DNA of 64,000 nt from Peptostreptococcus russellii (GCF_900110295.1 NZ_FODF01000008.1:34910-98909), one strand, 5' to 3'; shown: positions 43,357-52,321, counted from the stretch's first letter. The notes: generated by a model from the sequence alone, not told the origin. Numbers and translations: made by a program.

Positions 43357-44640
43357 ATGCTTAAAGAAACAGAAGAATTATTATTGAAAAATTACGGAAT
43401 AGATAGGAATATATTTGAACTTTCTAAGGAAGTAGATCGGGATATACAGCCTCAGTTTAATAAGATGAGGGAGATAAGAGAGTATAATCAGCTTAAGGTT
43501 TTAAATGCAATGCAGGAAGCTCAATTAAGTGACAATCACTTTAACTGGACTACTGGATATGGCTATAATGACTTAGGTAGAGAAAAAGTTGAAGAGATAT
43601 ATGCAAGGGTATTTCACACAGAAGATGCTTTAGTAAGACCTCAGATAGTAAATGGTACTCACGCTCTTTCTCTTACTATACAGGGAATTGTGAGACCTGG
43701 AGATGAGATTCTTTCAATTACATCTGCACCTTATGATACTCTTCAGGGAGTAATAGGTATTAGAGAAGAAGTAGGATGTCTTAAAGAGTTTGGAGTAACT
43801 TATAAACAGGTAGAATTTTTAGAAGATGGAAATATAGATCTTGAAGGAGCTAAAGCTGCTATTAATGAAAAAACTAAACTTGTTATACTTCAGAGATCAA
43901 AGGGTTATGCATGGAGAAAATCACTAAGTATCAAAGATATTGAAGAAGCAATAAAGGCAGTAAAATCAGTAAGAGAAGATTTAATTGTAATGGTAGATAA
44001 TTGCTATGGTGAATTTCTTGAAACAAAAGAACCTACAGATGTAGGAGCAGATGTAATCGCTGGATCTTTAATTAAAAATCCAGGAGGTGGTCTAGCTCTT
44101 GCAGGAGGATATATTGTAGGTAAAAAGGAATTAGTAGAATTAATTTCATATAGACTTACTTCACCAGGTATTGGTAAGGAATGTGGTTTAATGTTTGGTA
44201 CAACAAGAAACATATTACAGGGCTTGTTCCAAGCTCCGTATGTAGTTTCTCAAGCTGTTATGGGAGCAGTATTTTGTGCTAGATTGTATGAAAAATTAGG
44301 ATATAAGGTAAATCCAAAGTACGATGATGAAAGAAGTGACATTATACAGATAGTTCAGCTTCATGGTGCAGAAGAAGTTATTAAATTCTGTGAGGGAGTA
44401 CAGGCAGCAGCGCCAGTGGATTCATTCGTTACACCTATTCCATGGGCTATGCCGGGATATGATGATGAGGTAATAATGGCTGCAGGTGCCTTTGTTCAAG
44501 GTTCTTCAATAGAACTTAGTGCAGATGCTCCTATAAGAGAACCATATAATGTATACTTCCAAGGTGGTATGACATATGATCACTCTAAGATGGGTTCTTT
44601 AAAAGCACTTGAAAGAATGGGAATACTTGACAAAGAGTAA
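43357..44640 (+). CDS. methionine gamma-lyase family protein (aluminium-resistance protein type)
   Basis: 427-residue PLP enzyme of fold type I. WTTGYGYNDLGREKVEEIYARVF, QIVNGTHALSLTIQGIVRPGDE and the probable PLP-lysine segment AGSLIKNPGGGLA are typical of the family (Met_gamma_lyase group, often annotated aluminum resistance protein). Close relatives in Clostridia lie near glnR or hfq and have no proven reaction; C-S lyase activity on a sulfur amino acid is plausible. It is monocistronic, with AAAGGGG before the ATG and a terminator after. Confidence 0.92.
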   Translation: MLKETEELLLKNYGIDRNIFELSKEVDRDIQPQFNKMREIREYNQLKVLNAMQEAQLSDNHFNWTTGYGYNDLGREKVEEIYARVFHTEDALVRPQIVNGTHALSLTIQGIVRPGDEILSITSAPYDTLQGVIGIREEVGCLKEFGVTYKQVEFLEDGNIDLEGAKAAINEKTKLVILQRSKGYAWRKSLSIKDIEEAIKAVKSVREDLIVMVDNCYGEFLETKEPTDVGADVIAGSLIKNPGGGLALAGGYIVGKKELVELISYRLTSPGIGKECGLMFGTTRNILQGLFQAPYVVSQAVMGAVFCARLYEKLGYKVNPKYDDERSDIIQIVQLHGAEEVIKFCEGVQAAAPVDSFVTPIPWAMPGYDDEVIMAAGAFVQGSSIELSADAPIREPYNVYFQGGMTYDHSKMGSLKALERMGILDKE

Positions 44641-44681
44641 ATTATGAATTTAATTATAGCTTTAATTATTAATTAATATAT

Positions 44682-44714
44682 AAAAAGCCGATTAACAAAT
44701 AATCGGCTTTTTAT
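44682..44714. terminator. Bidirectional terminator
   Basis: AAAAAGCCGATT / AATCGGCTTTTT perfect arms with a 7-nt loop, between convergent genes. Confidence 0.92.
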
Positions 44715-44736
44715 TGATTTATATGGTTTTAAAATT

Positions 44737-45234
44737 TTATAACTCAATCGGATTTATTATTATTCCAATACTTGCAAGGTATTTCTTTAAACCATCTAAA
44801 GATATGGTAACCATTTTGTGATTAACATTAGGATGGAAATTTAAATCCTCTCCATTCATTACATTTTTATCTAAATAAAAAGTAACTTGTTTTTCTGTAT
44901 CATTAATCAGAGAAAATGGATTTACAGATCCTGGAGTAAGATTAAGTACCTTCATAAGTCTTTCTGGTGATGCAAAAGATAGTCTAGTAGAGCCAATTTT
45001 GTCTCTTACATCTTTGATATCAACCTCTGCAGTATCTTCTGCAGTTATAAGGTAATACTTATTTCCTTTTGCATTTCTTAGAAATAAGTTTTTACAGTGT
45101 ATACCATGAGTTCTATCTTTAATAGACTCTAACTCAGCAGCCGTAAAAACTGGATCGTGTTCGATAACAGAGTATTCGATACCAAGTTCATCGAGCTTAT
45201 CATAAACTTTTTGTTCATTTTCTAAAATTTCCAT
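44737..45234 (-). CDS. YbaK/ProX-type aminoacyl-tRNA deacylase
   Basis: 165 residues, one YbaK/EbsC domain. YDKLDELGIEYSVIEHDPVFTAAEL, HCKNLFLRNAKGNKYYL (with the conserved Lys) and LTPGSVNPFSLIND match stand-alone prolyl-tRNA-synthetase-associated domain proteins that hydrolyse Ala-tRNA(Pro) (ProXp-ala type). This protects translation from mischarging. GGAGG precedes the ATG (minus strand). It is transcribed alone. Assignment to Ala rather than Cys specificity comes from overall resemblance. Confidence 0.9.
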   Translation of the reverse strand: MEILENEQKVYDKLDELGIEYSVIEHDPVFTAAELESIKDRTHGIHCKNLFLRNAKGNKYYLITAEDTAEVDIKDVRDKIGSTRLSFASPERLMKVLNLTPGSVNPFSLINDTEKQVTFYLDKNVMNGEDLNFHPNVNHKMVTISLDGLKKYLASIGIIINPIEL

Positions 45235-45949
45235 GTATTGCCTCCTATAAATTAATTAATAATTACTTTGTTAAATTTTACTTATAATGAAATTATAACA
45301 TATTGCATTATAAGATACAATGAAGAAAATTAACTCTAAACCACATAAAAAGCTATGTATTTTTATCGAAATAGAGAAAAATAGTATATATTATAAGATA
45401 AAATTTAGTAAATACTTTTGAAAAAATGTTGGATAAATAACAGTTTTTTCTAAGAATATACAACTATTATAGCTAAAAGTCTACTTTGACTATAAAGTTC
45501 TAATTTTTGGGTAAAAATATATATATGTATTATAAGATAGTAAAAAACAGATTTTAGGGATCTGTAAAATAATGCTATAATCAAGCAAGAACAAATCTAT
45601 GCAAAATTATAAGTGTAAAAATGAAAGATTTAAAAATAAACTTGCAAAATATCTATAAGTAGTGTGTTTATTCAAAATATACACACATTGCTAATAAGAT
45701 GGCAAAATCAAAGGGATATATTTTTGCATAAAACTATATATAGTATTGATAACTGGTCTTTTTATATTAAGAGCCACTATATGTGTAAAAGTTTAAAATA
45801 AATTTTTTATTTTTTTTTGAAGTTATTTTTCTTATGTATTTTAAGGTCTAAAAAGGGATATATCTTTAATACTATATGTTCATATAATATTGATACCATA
45901 TAGATTAAGTTTTTAGGTTTTGTCAAATGAAAAATTGGAAAAAACGCTC

Positions 45950-45978
45950 TTGTTTTATTCTAGAAAATAACGTATACT
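45950..45978 (+). promoter_or_regulatory. nrdD promoter
   Basis: TTGTTT, a 17-bp spacer and TATACT (45973-45978). The start of transcription would be near 45985, just before the first NrdR box. Confidence 0.75.
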
Positions 45979-45991
45979 TAATAGCGTAGAG

Positions 45992-46007
45992 ACACAACAT
46001 ATTGTAT
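45992..46007 (+). promoter_or_regulatory. NrdR box 1
   Basis: ACACAACATATTGTAT matches the NrdR operator consensus (ACACNATATNTTGTGT type) at 14 of 16 positions. Confidence 0.8.
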
Positions 46008-46022
46008 TGAGAGATGAAAAAT

Positions 46023-46038
46023 CTTCTATATATTGTGT
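46023..46038 (+). promoter_or_regulatory. NrdR box 2
   Basis: CTTCTATATATTGTGT has a perfect right half and a weaker left half. It starts 31 bp after box 1, the three-helical-turn spacing normal for paired NrdR sites. Together they would repress nrdD when deoxynucleotides are abundant. Confidence 0.78.
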
Positions 46039-46139
46039 AGTGCTTCATAATAGTTGACAACACATACCATGGGCATTTTGATGGTATCTAAGCGTAAAAT
46101 AGCTGTAAGAGTGTTTTCATTTATTATGAATTATTAACA

Positions 46140-46263
46140 TGTAAAAAATAAGATTTATTTTTACAAAAAAAGTTAAAATATCAATATAAAAACAAAAATG
46201 AATATGCTTTCAAAAAATATGCAATTATTAACTTTTATAAAAAATTTGAAAGCAGCCATAAGT
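46140..46263 (+). other. inverted repeats in the nrdD leader
   Basis: TGTAAAAAATAA (46140-46151) pairs with TTATTTTTACA (46155-46165), and GCTTTCAAA (46206-46214) is the exact inverse of TTTGAAAGC (46255-46263). Both lie in the transcribed leader, the second ending 24 nt before the start codon. Confidence 0.5.
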
Positions 46264-46287
46264 ATTTAAGAAAGCGAGTGAGTATTA

Positions 46288-48408
46288 ATGTATGTAATCA
46301 AAAGAGATGGAACTTCTGTTCCTTTTGACAGGTCTAAAATAAGAATAGCAGTAGAGAAGGCTATGAAAAATGGGAGTGGTCTTTATCATCCAGACATAGC
46401 AGATGCTGTTTCAAGAGATTGCGAAAGTCACTTTTTAGAGCTAAATGAAACACCTACAATATATAAAATAGAAGGATATGTTTACGATAGACTAATTCAC
46501 TATGATCATAGTGAAACAGCTAGAGCATATGAAGGTTATAGAGCTGTTCAGCAGTTTAAAAGACAAGTAAATACTACTGACGAATCAATTATGAAACTAA
46601 TGAGAAAATCAAATGAAGACATAATGATGGAAAATTCTAACAAGAACGCTGTAATATGTTCTACACAGAGAGACTTAATTGCAGGGGAAGTATCTAAGGA
46701 CATTGCTAGAAGAAAGTTAATACCACCACATATAGTTCAAGCTCATGATGAAGGTGCTATACACTGGCATGATATGGACTATACACTACAGCCTATATTT
46801 AACTGCTGTTTAATAAATATACAAGATATGTTAGATAACGGTACAGTAATAAATGAAAAAATGGTAGAAAGCCCAAAGTCATTTTCTACTGCATGTACTG
46901 TAACTACTCAGATAATGGCTCAGGTAGCAAGTAATCAGTATGGTGGACAGAGTATCACTATCAAGCATCTTGCCCCTTATCTAAGAAGAACAAAAGAAAA
47001 GTTTTATAAACTATACTTTGAGAAATATAATGATGAAAAATTAGCTGAAGAAATATCTGAAGACATGATGTTCAAAGATTTAAAAGACGGTGTTCAGACA
47101 ATAAGATATCAGCTATCTACTTTAATGACAACTAATGGTCAAGCACCATTTGCAACTATATATCTTGAAATTGAAGAAGGTAGTGAATATGAAAGAGAAA
47201 TGGCACTTATTTGCGAAGAAATGATACGCCAGAGACTAGAGGGAATGAAAAACTATAAGGGACAAAATGTCGGAGAGGCATTTCCTAAGTTAGTTTACCT
47301 ATTAGATGAAAATAATTGTCTAGAAGGTGGAAAGTATGACTATATAACAAAGTTAGCCGCAGAGTGTACTGCTAAGAGATTAGTTCCAGACTATCAGAGT
47401 GCAAAGATAATGAGACAGAACTATGCAGGATGTACATTCCCACCTATGGGCTGTAGATCACACCTTTCACCTTGGAAGGACGAAAACGGAAACTACAAGT
47501 GGTATGGAAGATTCAATCAGGGGGTTGTATCTTTAAATCTTCCTCAGATAGCTATTTTATCAGATGGTAAAATGGGACAGTTCTGGAATATATTTGATCA
47601 AAGGCTAGAATTGTGTAAGGAAGCACTTTTATGCAGACATAATATGCTAAAAGGAACTTTATCAGATGTATCTCCTATACACTGGCAACACGGAGCTATA
47701 TCAAGATTAAATAAGGGTGAAAAAATAGACAAGCTTCTAATGGACGGTTACTCAACTTTATCTCTTGGTTATGTAGGTATTTATGAAATGGTGTACTCAA
47801 TGCTTGGAGTGAGCCACACAACTCCTGAAGGACAGAAATTTGCAATGGATGTAATGCAGCATATGAAAGATGCCTGTGATAGATGGAGAACAGAAACAGG
47901 ACTTGGATTTAGTTTATACGGAACTCCAGCAGAATCACTTGTATATAGATTCTGTAGAATAGATAAAGCAAGATTTGGAGAAATAGAAGGTGTAACAGAT
48001 AAACTTTATTATACAAATTCATATCATGTAAATGTATGTGAAGAAATAGATGCCTTCAGTAAACTTAAGTTTGAAGCTCCTTTCCATGGTATATCTACTG
48101 GTGGTTGTATATCATATATAGAAGTACCTGATATGAGTAAGAATCTAGACGCAGTAGAACAGATAATTAACTTTATATACCATAATATTCAGTACGCTGA
48201 AATAAATACTAAGCCAGACGTATGCTACTCTTGTGGATATACAGGTGAAATACAGTTAGATGAAAATCTTGAATGGTATTGTCCTTCATGTGGAAATAGA
48301 AATCCAGATGAAATGCAGGTTATGAGACGTACTTGTGGATATATTGGAACTAATTTCTGGAACAAGGGACGTACTCAGGAAATAGGAGATAGAGTACTTC
48401 ACTTATAA
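46288..48408 (+). CDS. nrdD: anaerobic ribonucleoside-triphosphate reductase
   Basis: Class III reductase making dNTPs without oxygen, using a glycyl radical. 706 residues. The N-terminal ATP-cone (YVIKRDGTSVPFDRSKIRIAV) senses ATP/dATP. The zinc site is CYSCGYTG ... CPSCGNRN, and the radical glycine is near G684 in RRTCGYIGTNFW. The ribosome site is weak (GCGAGTGAG), which with the structured leader suggests translation control. nrdG, for its activase, is 318 bp downstream behind a terminator. Confidence 0.98.
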   Translation: MYVIKRDGTSVPFDRSKIRIAVEKAMKNGSGLYHPDIADAVSRDCESHFLELNETPTIYKIEGYVYDRLIHYDHSETARAYEGYRAVQQFKRQVNTTDESIMKLMRKSNEDIMMENSNKNAVICSTQRDLIAGEVSKDIARRKLIPPHIVQAHDEGAIHWHDMDYTLQPIFNCCLINIQDMLDNGTVINEKMVESPKSFSTACTVTTQIMAQVASNQYGGQSITIKHLAPYLRRTKEKFYKLYFEKYNDEKLAEEISEDMMFKDLKDGVQTIRYQLSTLMTTNGQAPFATIYLEIEEGSEYEREMALICEEMIRQRLEGMKNYKGQNVGEAFPKLVYLLDENNCLEGGKYDYITKLAAECTAKRLVPDYQSAKIMRQNYAGCTFPPMGCRSHLSPWKDENGNYKWYGRFNQGVVSLNLPQIAILSDGKMGQFWNIFDQRLELCKEALLCRHNMLKGTLSDVSPIHWQHGAISRLNKGEKIDKLLMDGYSTLSLGYVGIYEMVYSMLGVSHTTPEGQKFAMDVMQHMKDACDRWRTETGLGFSLYGTPAESLVYRFCRIDKARFGEIEGVTDKLYYTNSYHVNVCEEIDAFSKLKFEAPFHGISTGGCISYIEVPDMSKNLDAVEQIINFIYHNIQYAEINTKPDVCYSCGYTGEIQLDENLEWYCPSCGNRNPDEMQVMRRTCGYIGTNFWNKGRTQEIGDRVLHL

Positions 48409-48480
48409 AAACGATTAAAAAACATAGAACAATATAGCGAATAGAAAAACAAAAACTTAAAAGAACAAAGAAAATTTAAC

Positions 48481-48518
48481 AAAAAGGGTACAGAGTTTAA
48501 TAACGAGGTACCCTTTTT
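48481..48518 (+). terminator. Terminator after nrdD
   Basis: AAAAAGGGTAC / GTACCCTTTTT perfect 11-bp arms with a 16-nt loop. Confidence 0.88.
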
Positions 48519-48605
48519 ACATATGAAAAATACCATGCCTGCTAAAAGTATTACTATAAATATTATTTGAAATTAATATAAATGAAAAAAAATCTTAAAA
48601 AGACA

Positions 48606-48614
48606 TGGTATAAT
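48606..48614 (+). promoter_or_regulatory. extended -10 promoter for nrdG
   Basis: TGGTATAAT, 112 bp before the nrdG ATG, downstream of the nrdD terminator. Confidence 0.5.
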
Positions 48615-48726
48615 CTAGAAAGATGCGTTTAACTTGCTGCTTTTAGCAAAAAGAGTGTTGACATATAATTAAAAGGTATAAAAATCAGATAAAAATTTTA
48701 TCCGATTTTAACTTAGGGGGATTTAG

Positions 48727-49242
48727 ATGAGATATAGTAAAATAAGAAAATATGATGTTACAAATGGTCCAGGAGTAAGAACTACTATTTTTGTTTCAGG
48801 TTGTACTCATAACTGTGAAGATTGTTTTAACAAAGAACTTCAGGATTTTGAACATGGCGATTTGTGGACTGATAAAACAGAAGATGAATTTGTAAAGTAT
48901 GTTTCCAATCCAATGGTTGTTGGAATAAATGTTCTTGGTGGAGAGCCACTACAACAGACTATGGACGACAGTTTGGTAAAGCTTCTTAAAAGAATAAAAA
49001 AAGAATTTCCAGAAAAAACTATCTGGTTATGGACAGGAGATTTATTTGAAGAAGCTATGGAAAATGATAAAAAGAAAAAGATTATAGAGTATGTAGACGT
49101 ATTAATAGATGGACCATTTAAAAAAGAACTGAGAAATATTAAATTGAAATACAGAGGATCTGAAAACCAGAGAGTAATAGATGTTCAGGAAACACTTAAA
49201 AAAGGTGAGATAGTAAATTATAAAGTAAAAGAAAATGTATAA
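48727..49242 (+). CDS. nrdG: anaerobic ribonucleotide reductase-activating protein
   Basis: Radical-SAM activase that generates the glycyl radical on NrdD. 171 residues. The [4Fe-4S] cluster motif CTHNCEDC (C26, C30, C33) fits CxxxCxxC, followed by GINVLGGEPLQQ and IDGPFKKEL, typical of NrdG. The ribosome site is TTAGGGGGA. Although nrdD and nrdG are adjacent, a terminator and a promoter between them suggest separate transcription. Confidence 0.96.
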   Translation: MRYSKIRKYDVTNGPGVRTTIFVSGCTHNCEDCFNKELQDFEHGDLWTDKTEDEFVKYVSNPMVVGINVLGGEPLQQTMDDSLVKLLKRIKKEFPEKTIWLWTGDLFEEAMENDKKKKIIEYVDVLIDGPFKKELRNIKLKYRGSENQRVIDVQETLKKGEIVNYKVKENV

Positions 49243-49257
49243 ATATAAATTGTTTTA

Positions 49258-49299
49258 TAGTAGAGATAGAAGTAATTATTTTATCTCTACTATTTTTTT
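49258..49299 (+). terminator. Terminator after nrdG
   Basis: TAGTAGAGATA / TATCTCTACTA perfect 11-bp arms followed by seven T residues. Confidence 0.92.
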
Positions 49300-49533
49300 G
49301 ATTTTATAAAAACTTTCTAAGAATACTTTGCTAACAAAACTATTTCTGTGAAGCGATTTATTTTTAATTTGTTTTTTAAATATATGATTAAAAATAATAT
49401 GTAAAATATATTTTTATAGAATATATTAATCAAAACTCTATAATCCTTGTAAGCTCTAGATTATAAAGGCTTATCTAAATGAAATCTTAATTAGAACTTA
49501 ATAAAAACATATTTTAAAATATAAAAATAGAGG

Positions 49534-49562
49534 TTGACATATTTTTTCTTAGGTATTATAAT
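49534..49562 (+). promoter_or_regulatory. consensus promoter of the acc-fab operon
   Basis: TTGACA, a 17-bp spacer and TATAAT: a perfect sigma-A consensus. Transcription should begin near 49569, right at the operator. Confidence 0.9.
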
Positions 49563-49573
49563 CCAATTAGAAT

Positions 49574-49590
49574 ATTTTGATACTCAAAAT
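49574..49590 (+). promoter_or_regulatory. FabT-type operator
   Basis: ATTTTGATACTCAAAAT: perfect 7-bp arms around a 3-bp centre. It resembles the streptococcal FabT site (TTTGA-N3-TCAAA core) and overlaps the transcript start, so binding would block the strong promoter. A fabT gene lies in the same operon. Confidence 0.8.
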
Positions 49591-49607
49591 AAAAAGGAGA
49601 GGATTTT

Positions 49608-50102
49608 ATGGATATAGATTTTATAAATGAATTAGCAGTTATATTAAATGACAAGAATATACAAGAACTTGAGTATAGTTCTTGTAATGAAAGAATTAGA
49701 TTGGTAAAGAATATTGAAGTAAAAGCTCATGAAAATGAAAAACATTTTAAGGGTCAAAGTGATTCTAATGATAAGGTGGATATTGCTTCAGTAAATGCTA
49801 TAGAAAATAAAAATGAAGAAGTGGATTTTAGTTTAAAGAAAGATTTAGATATAGGTCTAGATACAGAAAAAATAACAGCAAATATGATAGGAACTTTTTA
49901 TAGAAAACCAGCCCCTGATGAAGAAGAGTTTGTCAAAGTAGGAAGCAAGGTCAAAAAGGGTGATGTCATAGGAATTATAGAGTCAATGAAATTATTAAAT
50001 GAGATGAAGTCTCCCTTTGATTGTGAAATAAAGAAGGTTTTAGCTGATGATGAGGAAGTAGTTGAGTTTGGACAGGCTCTATTTGAAGTGAAGGTGATTT
50101 AG
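49608..50102 (+). CDS. accB: acetyl-CoA carboxylase biotin carboxyl carrier protein
   Basis: Carries the biotin that shuttles CO2 between AccC and AccAD. 164 residues. A variable acidic linker (about 40-88) joins the N-terminal helix to the biotinyl domain (about 90-164). The biotinylated Lys128 is in ESMKLLNEM, a minor variant of EAMKLMNE. First gene of the operon, with AAGGAGAGG as ribosome site. accC begins on the very next base after its stop. Confidence 0.96.
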   Translation: MDIDFINELAVILNDKNIQELEYSSCNERIRLVKNIEVKAHENEKHFKGQSDSNDKVDIASVNAIENKNEEVDFSLKKDLDIGLDTEKITANMIGTFYRKPAPDEEEFVKVGSKVKKGDVIGIIESMKLLNEMKSPFDCEIKKVLADDEEVVEFGQALFEVKVI

Positions 50103-51464
50103 TTGCCGAATAAAATAAAAAAAGTGTTGATAGCCAATAGAGGCGAAATAGCTGTAAGAATAATTAGAAGCTTAAAAGATATGGGAATAAAGAGCGTGGC
50201 TGTATTTTCAGAAGTAGATAGGGAGTCCCTTCATACTAGAATTGCTGATGAGTGTATATGTGTTGGTCCTAAAAATGCAAAAGAAAGTTATTTAAATAAA
50301 ATACAAATTATTAATGCAGCAATTGTTACTGGTGCAGATGCAATTCATCCTGGTTTTGGATTTTTAGCAGAAGATCCTGAATTTGCTAAGCTGTGTGAAA
50401 TATATAATATAAAATTTATAGGTCCAAGCAGTAAGGTAATAGGACTTATGGGCAATAAAGATGTATCTAAAAAGATGATGCAAAGTATAGATATTCCAGT
50501 TGTTCCTGGAAGCGATGGGATTGTGGAAACAGTTGCTTTGGCAAAGGAAATTTCAAGAAAAATCGGCTACCCAGTAATTGTGAAAGCAAGATCTGGTGGT
50601 GGCGGAAAAGGAATGAGAATTATAAATTCCGAAGATGAGTTGGAAAATAGTTTTAAAGCTGCTAAAAAAGAAGCTGAAAACGCATTTGGTGATGGAGCTT
50701 TGTATATTGAAAAATATATTGTAAAACCGAGACACATTGAAGTTCAAATTTTGGCAGATGAGTTTGGAAATGTTATTCATTTAGGTGCTAGAGATTGCTC
50801 TATTCAGATGAATCATCAAAAGGTAATTGAAGAAGCTCCTCCAACTGCTATTTCAAAAGAAATAATGGATAAACTTTATGAGATATCTATAAAAGCCGCT
50901 AAATATGTAGGATATAGCAATGTTGGTACAATTGAATATTTGGTGTCTGAAAACAATGAAGTATTCTTTATGGAAATGAATACTAGAATTCAGGTAGAAC
51001 ATCCAGTAACAGAAATGGTAACAGGTATTGATATAGTAAAGGAGCAAATAAATATTGCTTCAAAAAAGAAGTTATCTTACAAACAGGATGATATAAAAAT
51101 AGAAGGTTGTGCAATAGAATGTAGAATAAATGCATATGACTCTGATAGAAACTTCATTCCTAGTGTAGGAAAAATTGATTGCTTGAATATTCCTGGAGGA
51201 TATGGAGTAAGGGTAGACAGTTCTATATACCAAGGTTATGATATTTCACCTTTTTACGATTCAATGTTGGCTAAGGTAATTTGCTTTGGTAAAACAAGGG
51301 AAGAGGCTATTAATATAATGGACAGAGCCTTAGATGAATTTATAGTTGAGGGTGTAAAAACAAATATTAAGTTTAACAAAATGATAATGAACGACATTGA
51401 CTATATTCAAAATAATTATTCTACTTCATTTTTAGAAGATAAGGTGAGAAGAGAAGGAGAATAG
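50103..51464 (+). CDS. accC: acetyl-CoA carboxylase biotin carboxylase subunit
   Basis: ATP-dependent carboxylation of biotin on AccB. 453 residues, standard length. Motifs: KVLIANRGEIAVRIIRS at the start, ARSGGGGKGMRI (the mobile glycine-rich ATP lid), EKYIVKPRHIEVQILAD, FMEMNTRIQVEHPVTEMVTG (catalytic). The start is TTG at 50103, placed behind AAGGTGATT inside the accB end; accB and accC abut without a gap, which implies coupled translation. Confidence 0.97.
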   Translation: MPNKIKKVLIANRGEIAVRIIRSLKDMGIKSVAVFSEVDRESLHTRIADECICVGPKNAKESYLNKIQIINAAIVTGADAIHPGFGFLAEDPEFAKLCEIYNIKFIGPSSKVIGLMGNKDVSKKMMQSIDIPVVPGSDGIVETVALAKEISRKIGYPVIVKARSGGGGKGMRIINSEDELENSFKAAKKEAENAFGDGALYIEKYIVKPRHIEVQILADEFGNVIHLGARDCSIQMNHQKVIEEAPPTAISKEIMDKLYEISIKAAKYVGYSNVGTIEYLVSENNEVFFMEMNTRIQVEHPVTEMVTGIDIVKEQINIASKKKLSYKQDDIKIEGCAIECRINAYDSDRNFIPSVGKIDCLNIPGGYGVRVDSSIYQGYDISPFYDSMLAKVICFGKTREEAINIMDRALDEFIVEGVKTNIKFNKMIMNDIDYIQNNYSTSFLEDKVRREGE

Positions 51465-51471
51465 TGATTAT

Positions 51472-52320
51472 ATGATATTAGAGCATTTTAAAAGAAAAAA
51501 ATATAAACCTGTAGAAACGATAAATATACAAGCAGATATGTTGACCAAGTGTCCAGAATGTGGAAGTATGATACTAAAAAATGATGTATCAAAAAGTTTT
51601 AAAATCTGTCCCTCTTGTGATAAGTATTTGAAAATGACTGCCAAAGAGAGAATAAAAAGTTTATTAGATAGTGAAAGCTTTGTTGAATATTTTAAAGAAA
51701 AGAAAATTAGAGATCCTCTTGATTTTCCAGAATATAAAGATAAGCAGAATCTTCTCAGAAAAACTACTGGAAATGATGAAGCAGTAGTTTGCGGTATAGG
51801 TAAAATAGAAGGTCATAAAGTTGTAATTGCAGTTATGGATCCCTATTTTATGATGGGAAGTATGGGGAGTACAGTAGGAGAAAAAATAACTAAAAGTATA
51901 GAATTATCTATAAAGAAAAAGTTGCCTTTAATTATATTTACTGCATCAGGTGGAGCTAGAATGCAAGAAGGAATGTATTCTCTAATGCAGATGGCAAAGA
52001 CATCTCAAGCTATTGCCAAACAAAAAGAGAAAGATTTGTTATACATTTCTGTGATGACAGATCCTACTACTGGTGGAGTAAGTGCAAGTTTTGCTAATCT
52101 TGGAGATATTATTATTGCAGAAAAAGGTGCATTAATTGGATTTGCAGGGCAAAGAGTAATCAAGCAGGTTACAGGTACAAACTTACCTGAAGGATTTCAA
52201 AGAGCAGAATTTTTATTAGAACATGGATTGATAGATATGATAGTAAAAAGAGATGAACTTAAAGAAACTTTGAGCAATATATTGAAAATCCATAATAGGC
52301 AGAAAAAGGGTGGGAAATAA
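51472..52320 (+). CDS. accD: acetyl-CoA carboxylase carboxyltransferase subunit beta
   Basis: Half of the carboxyltransferase making malonyl-CoA. 282 residues. The N-terminal zinc ribbon has C27, C30, C46 and C49 (CPECGSM, CPSCDKY), followed by the crotonase-like core (VVIAVMDPYFMMGSMG, FTASGGARMQEG, PTTGGVSASFANLGD). It follows accC by 7 bp. One base separates its stop from the accA start. Confidence 0.97.
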   Translation: MILEHFKRKKYKPVETINIQADMLTKCPECGSMILKNDVSKSFKICPSCDKYLKMTAKERIKSLLDSESFVEYFKEKKIRDPLDFPEYKDKQNLLRKTTGNDEAVVCGIGKIEGHKVVIAVMDPYFMMGSMGSTVGEKITKSIELSIKKKLPLIIFTASGGARMQEGMYSLMQMAKTSQAIAKQKEKDLLYISVMTDPTTGGVSASFANLGDIIIAEKGALIGFAGQRVIKQVTGTNLPEGFQRAEFLLEHGLIDMIVKRDELKETLSNILKIHNRQKKGGK

Positions 52321-52321
52321 T

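Larger units (their letters stand above)
45235..46287. other. 1,053-bp non-coding region upstream of nrdD
   Basis: The longest gap in the window, with no frame over 60 codons. From 45950 on it carries a promoter, two NrdR boxes and a 300-nt leader with inverted repeats (listed separately). Before that, imperfect direct repeats occur: AAAGGGATATAT-containing segments at 45710-45753 and 45852-45897, and TATTATAAGATA at 45389-45400 and 45528-45539. The first 650 bp may encode an unrecognised RNA or be degraded sequence. Confidence 0.6.
48409..48726. other. intergenic region nrdD-nrdG
   Basis: 318 bp with the nrdD terminator (48481-48518) and an extended -10 (48606-48614). A further TTGACA at 48658-48663 has only a 13-bp gap to TATAAA and is probably not a promoter. 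No NrdR box is evident. Confidence 0.5.
49243..49607. other. intergenic region upstream of the acc-fab operon
   Basis: 365 bp. It holds the nrdG terminator, then 230 bp of AT-rich sequence without features, then the operon promoter and operator. Confidence 0.6.

Noticed and set aside
43357..44640. Literal aluminium resistance function
   Set aside because: The name comes from an early annotation. The sequence is a PLP fold type I enzyme, and nothing here supports a metal role.
46054..46059. TTGACA downstream of the NrdR boxes as a second nrdD promoter
   Set aside because: No acceptable -10 at 16-18 bp; the upstream TTGTTT-17-TATACT pair is far better.
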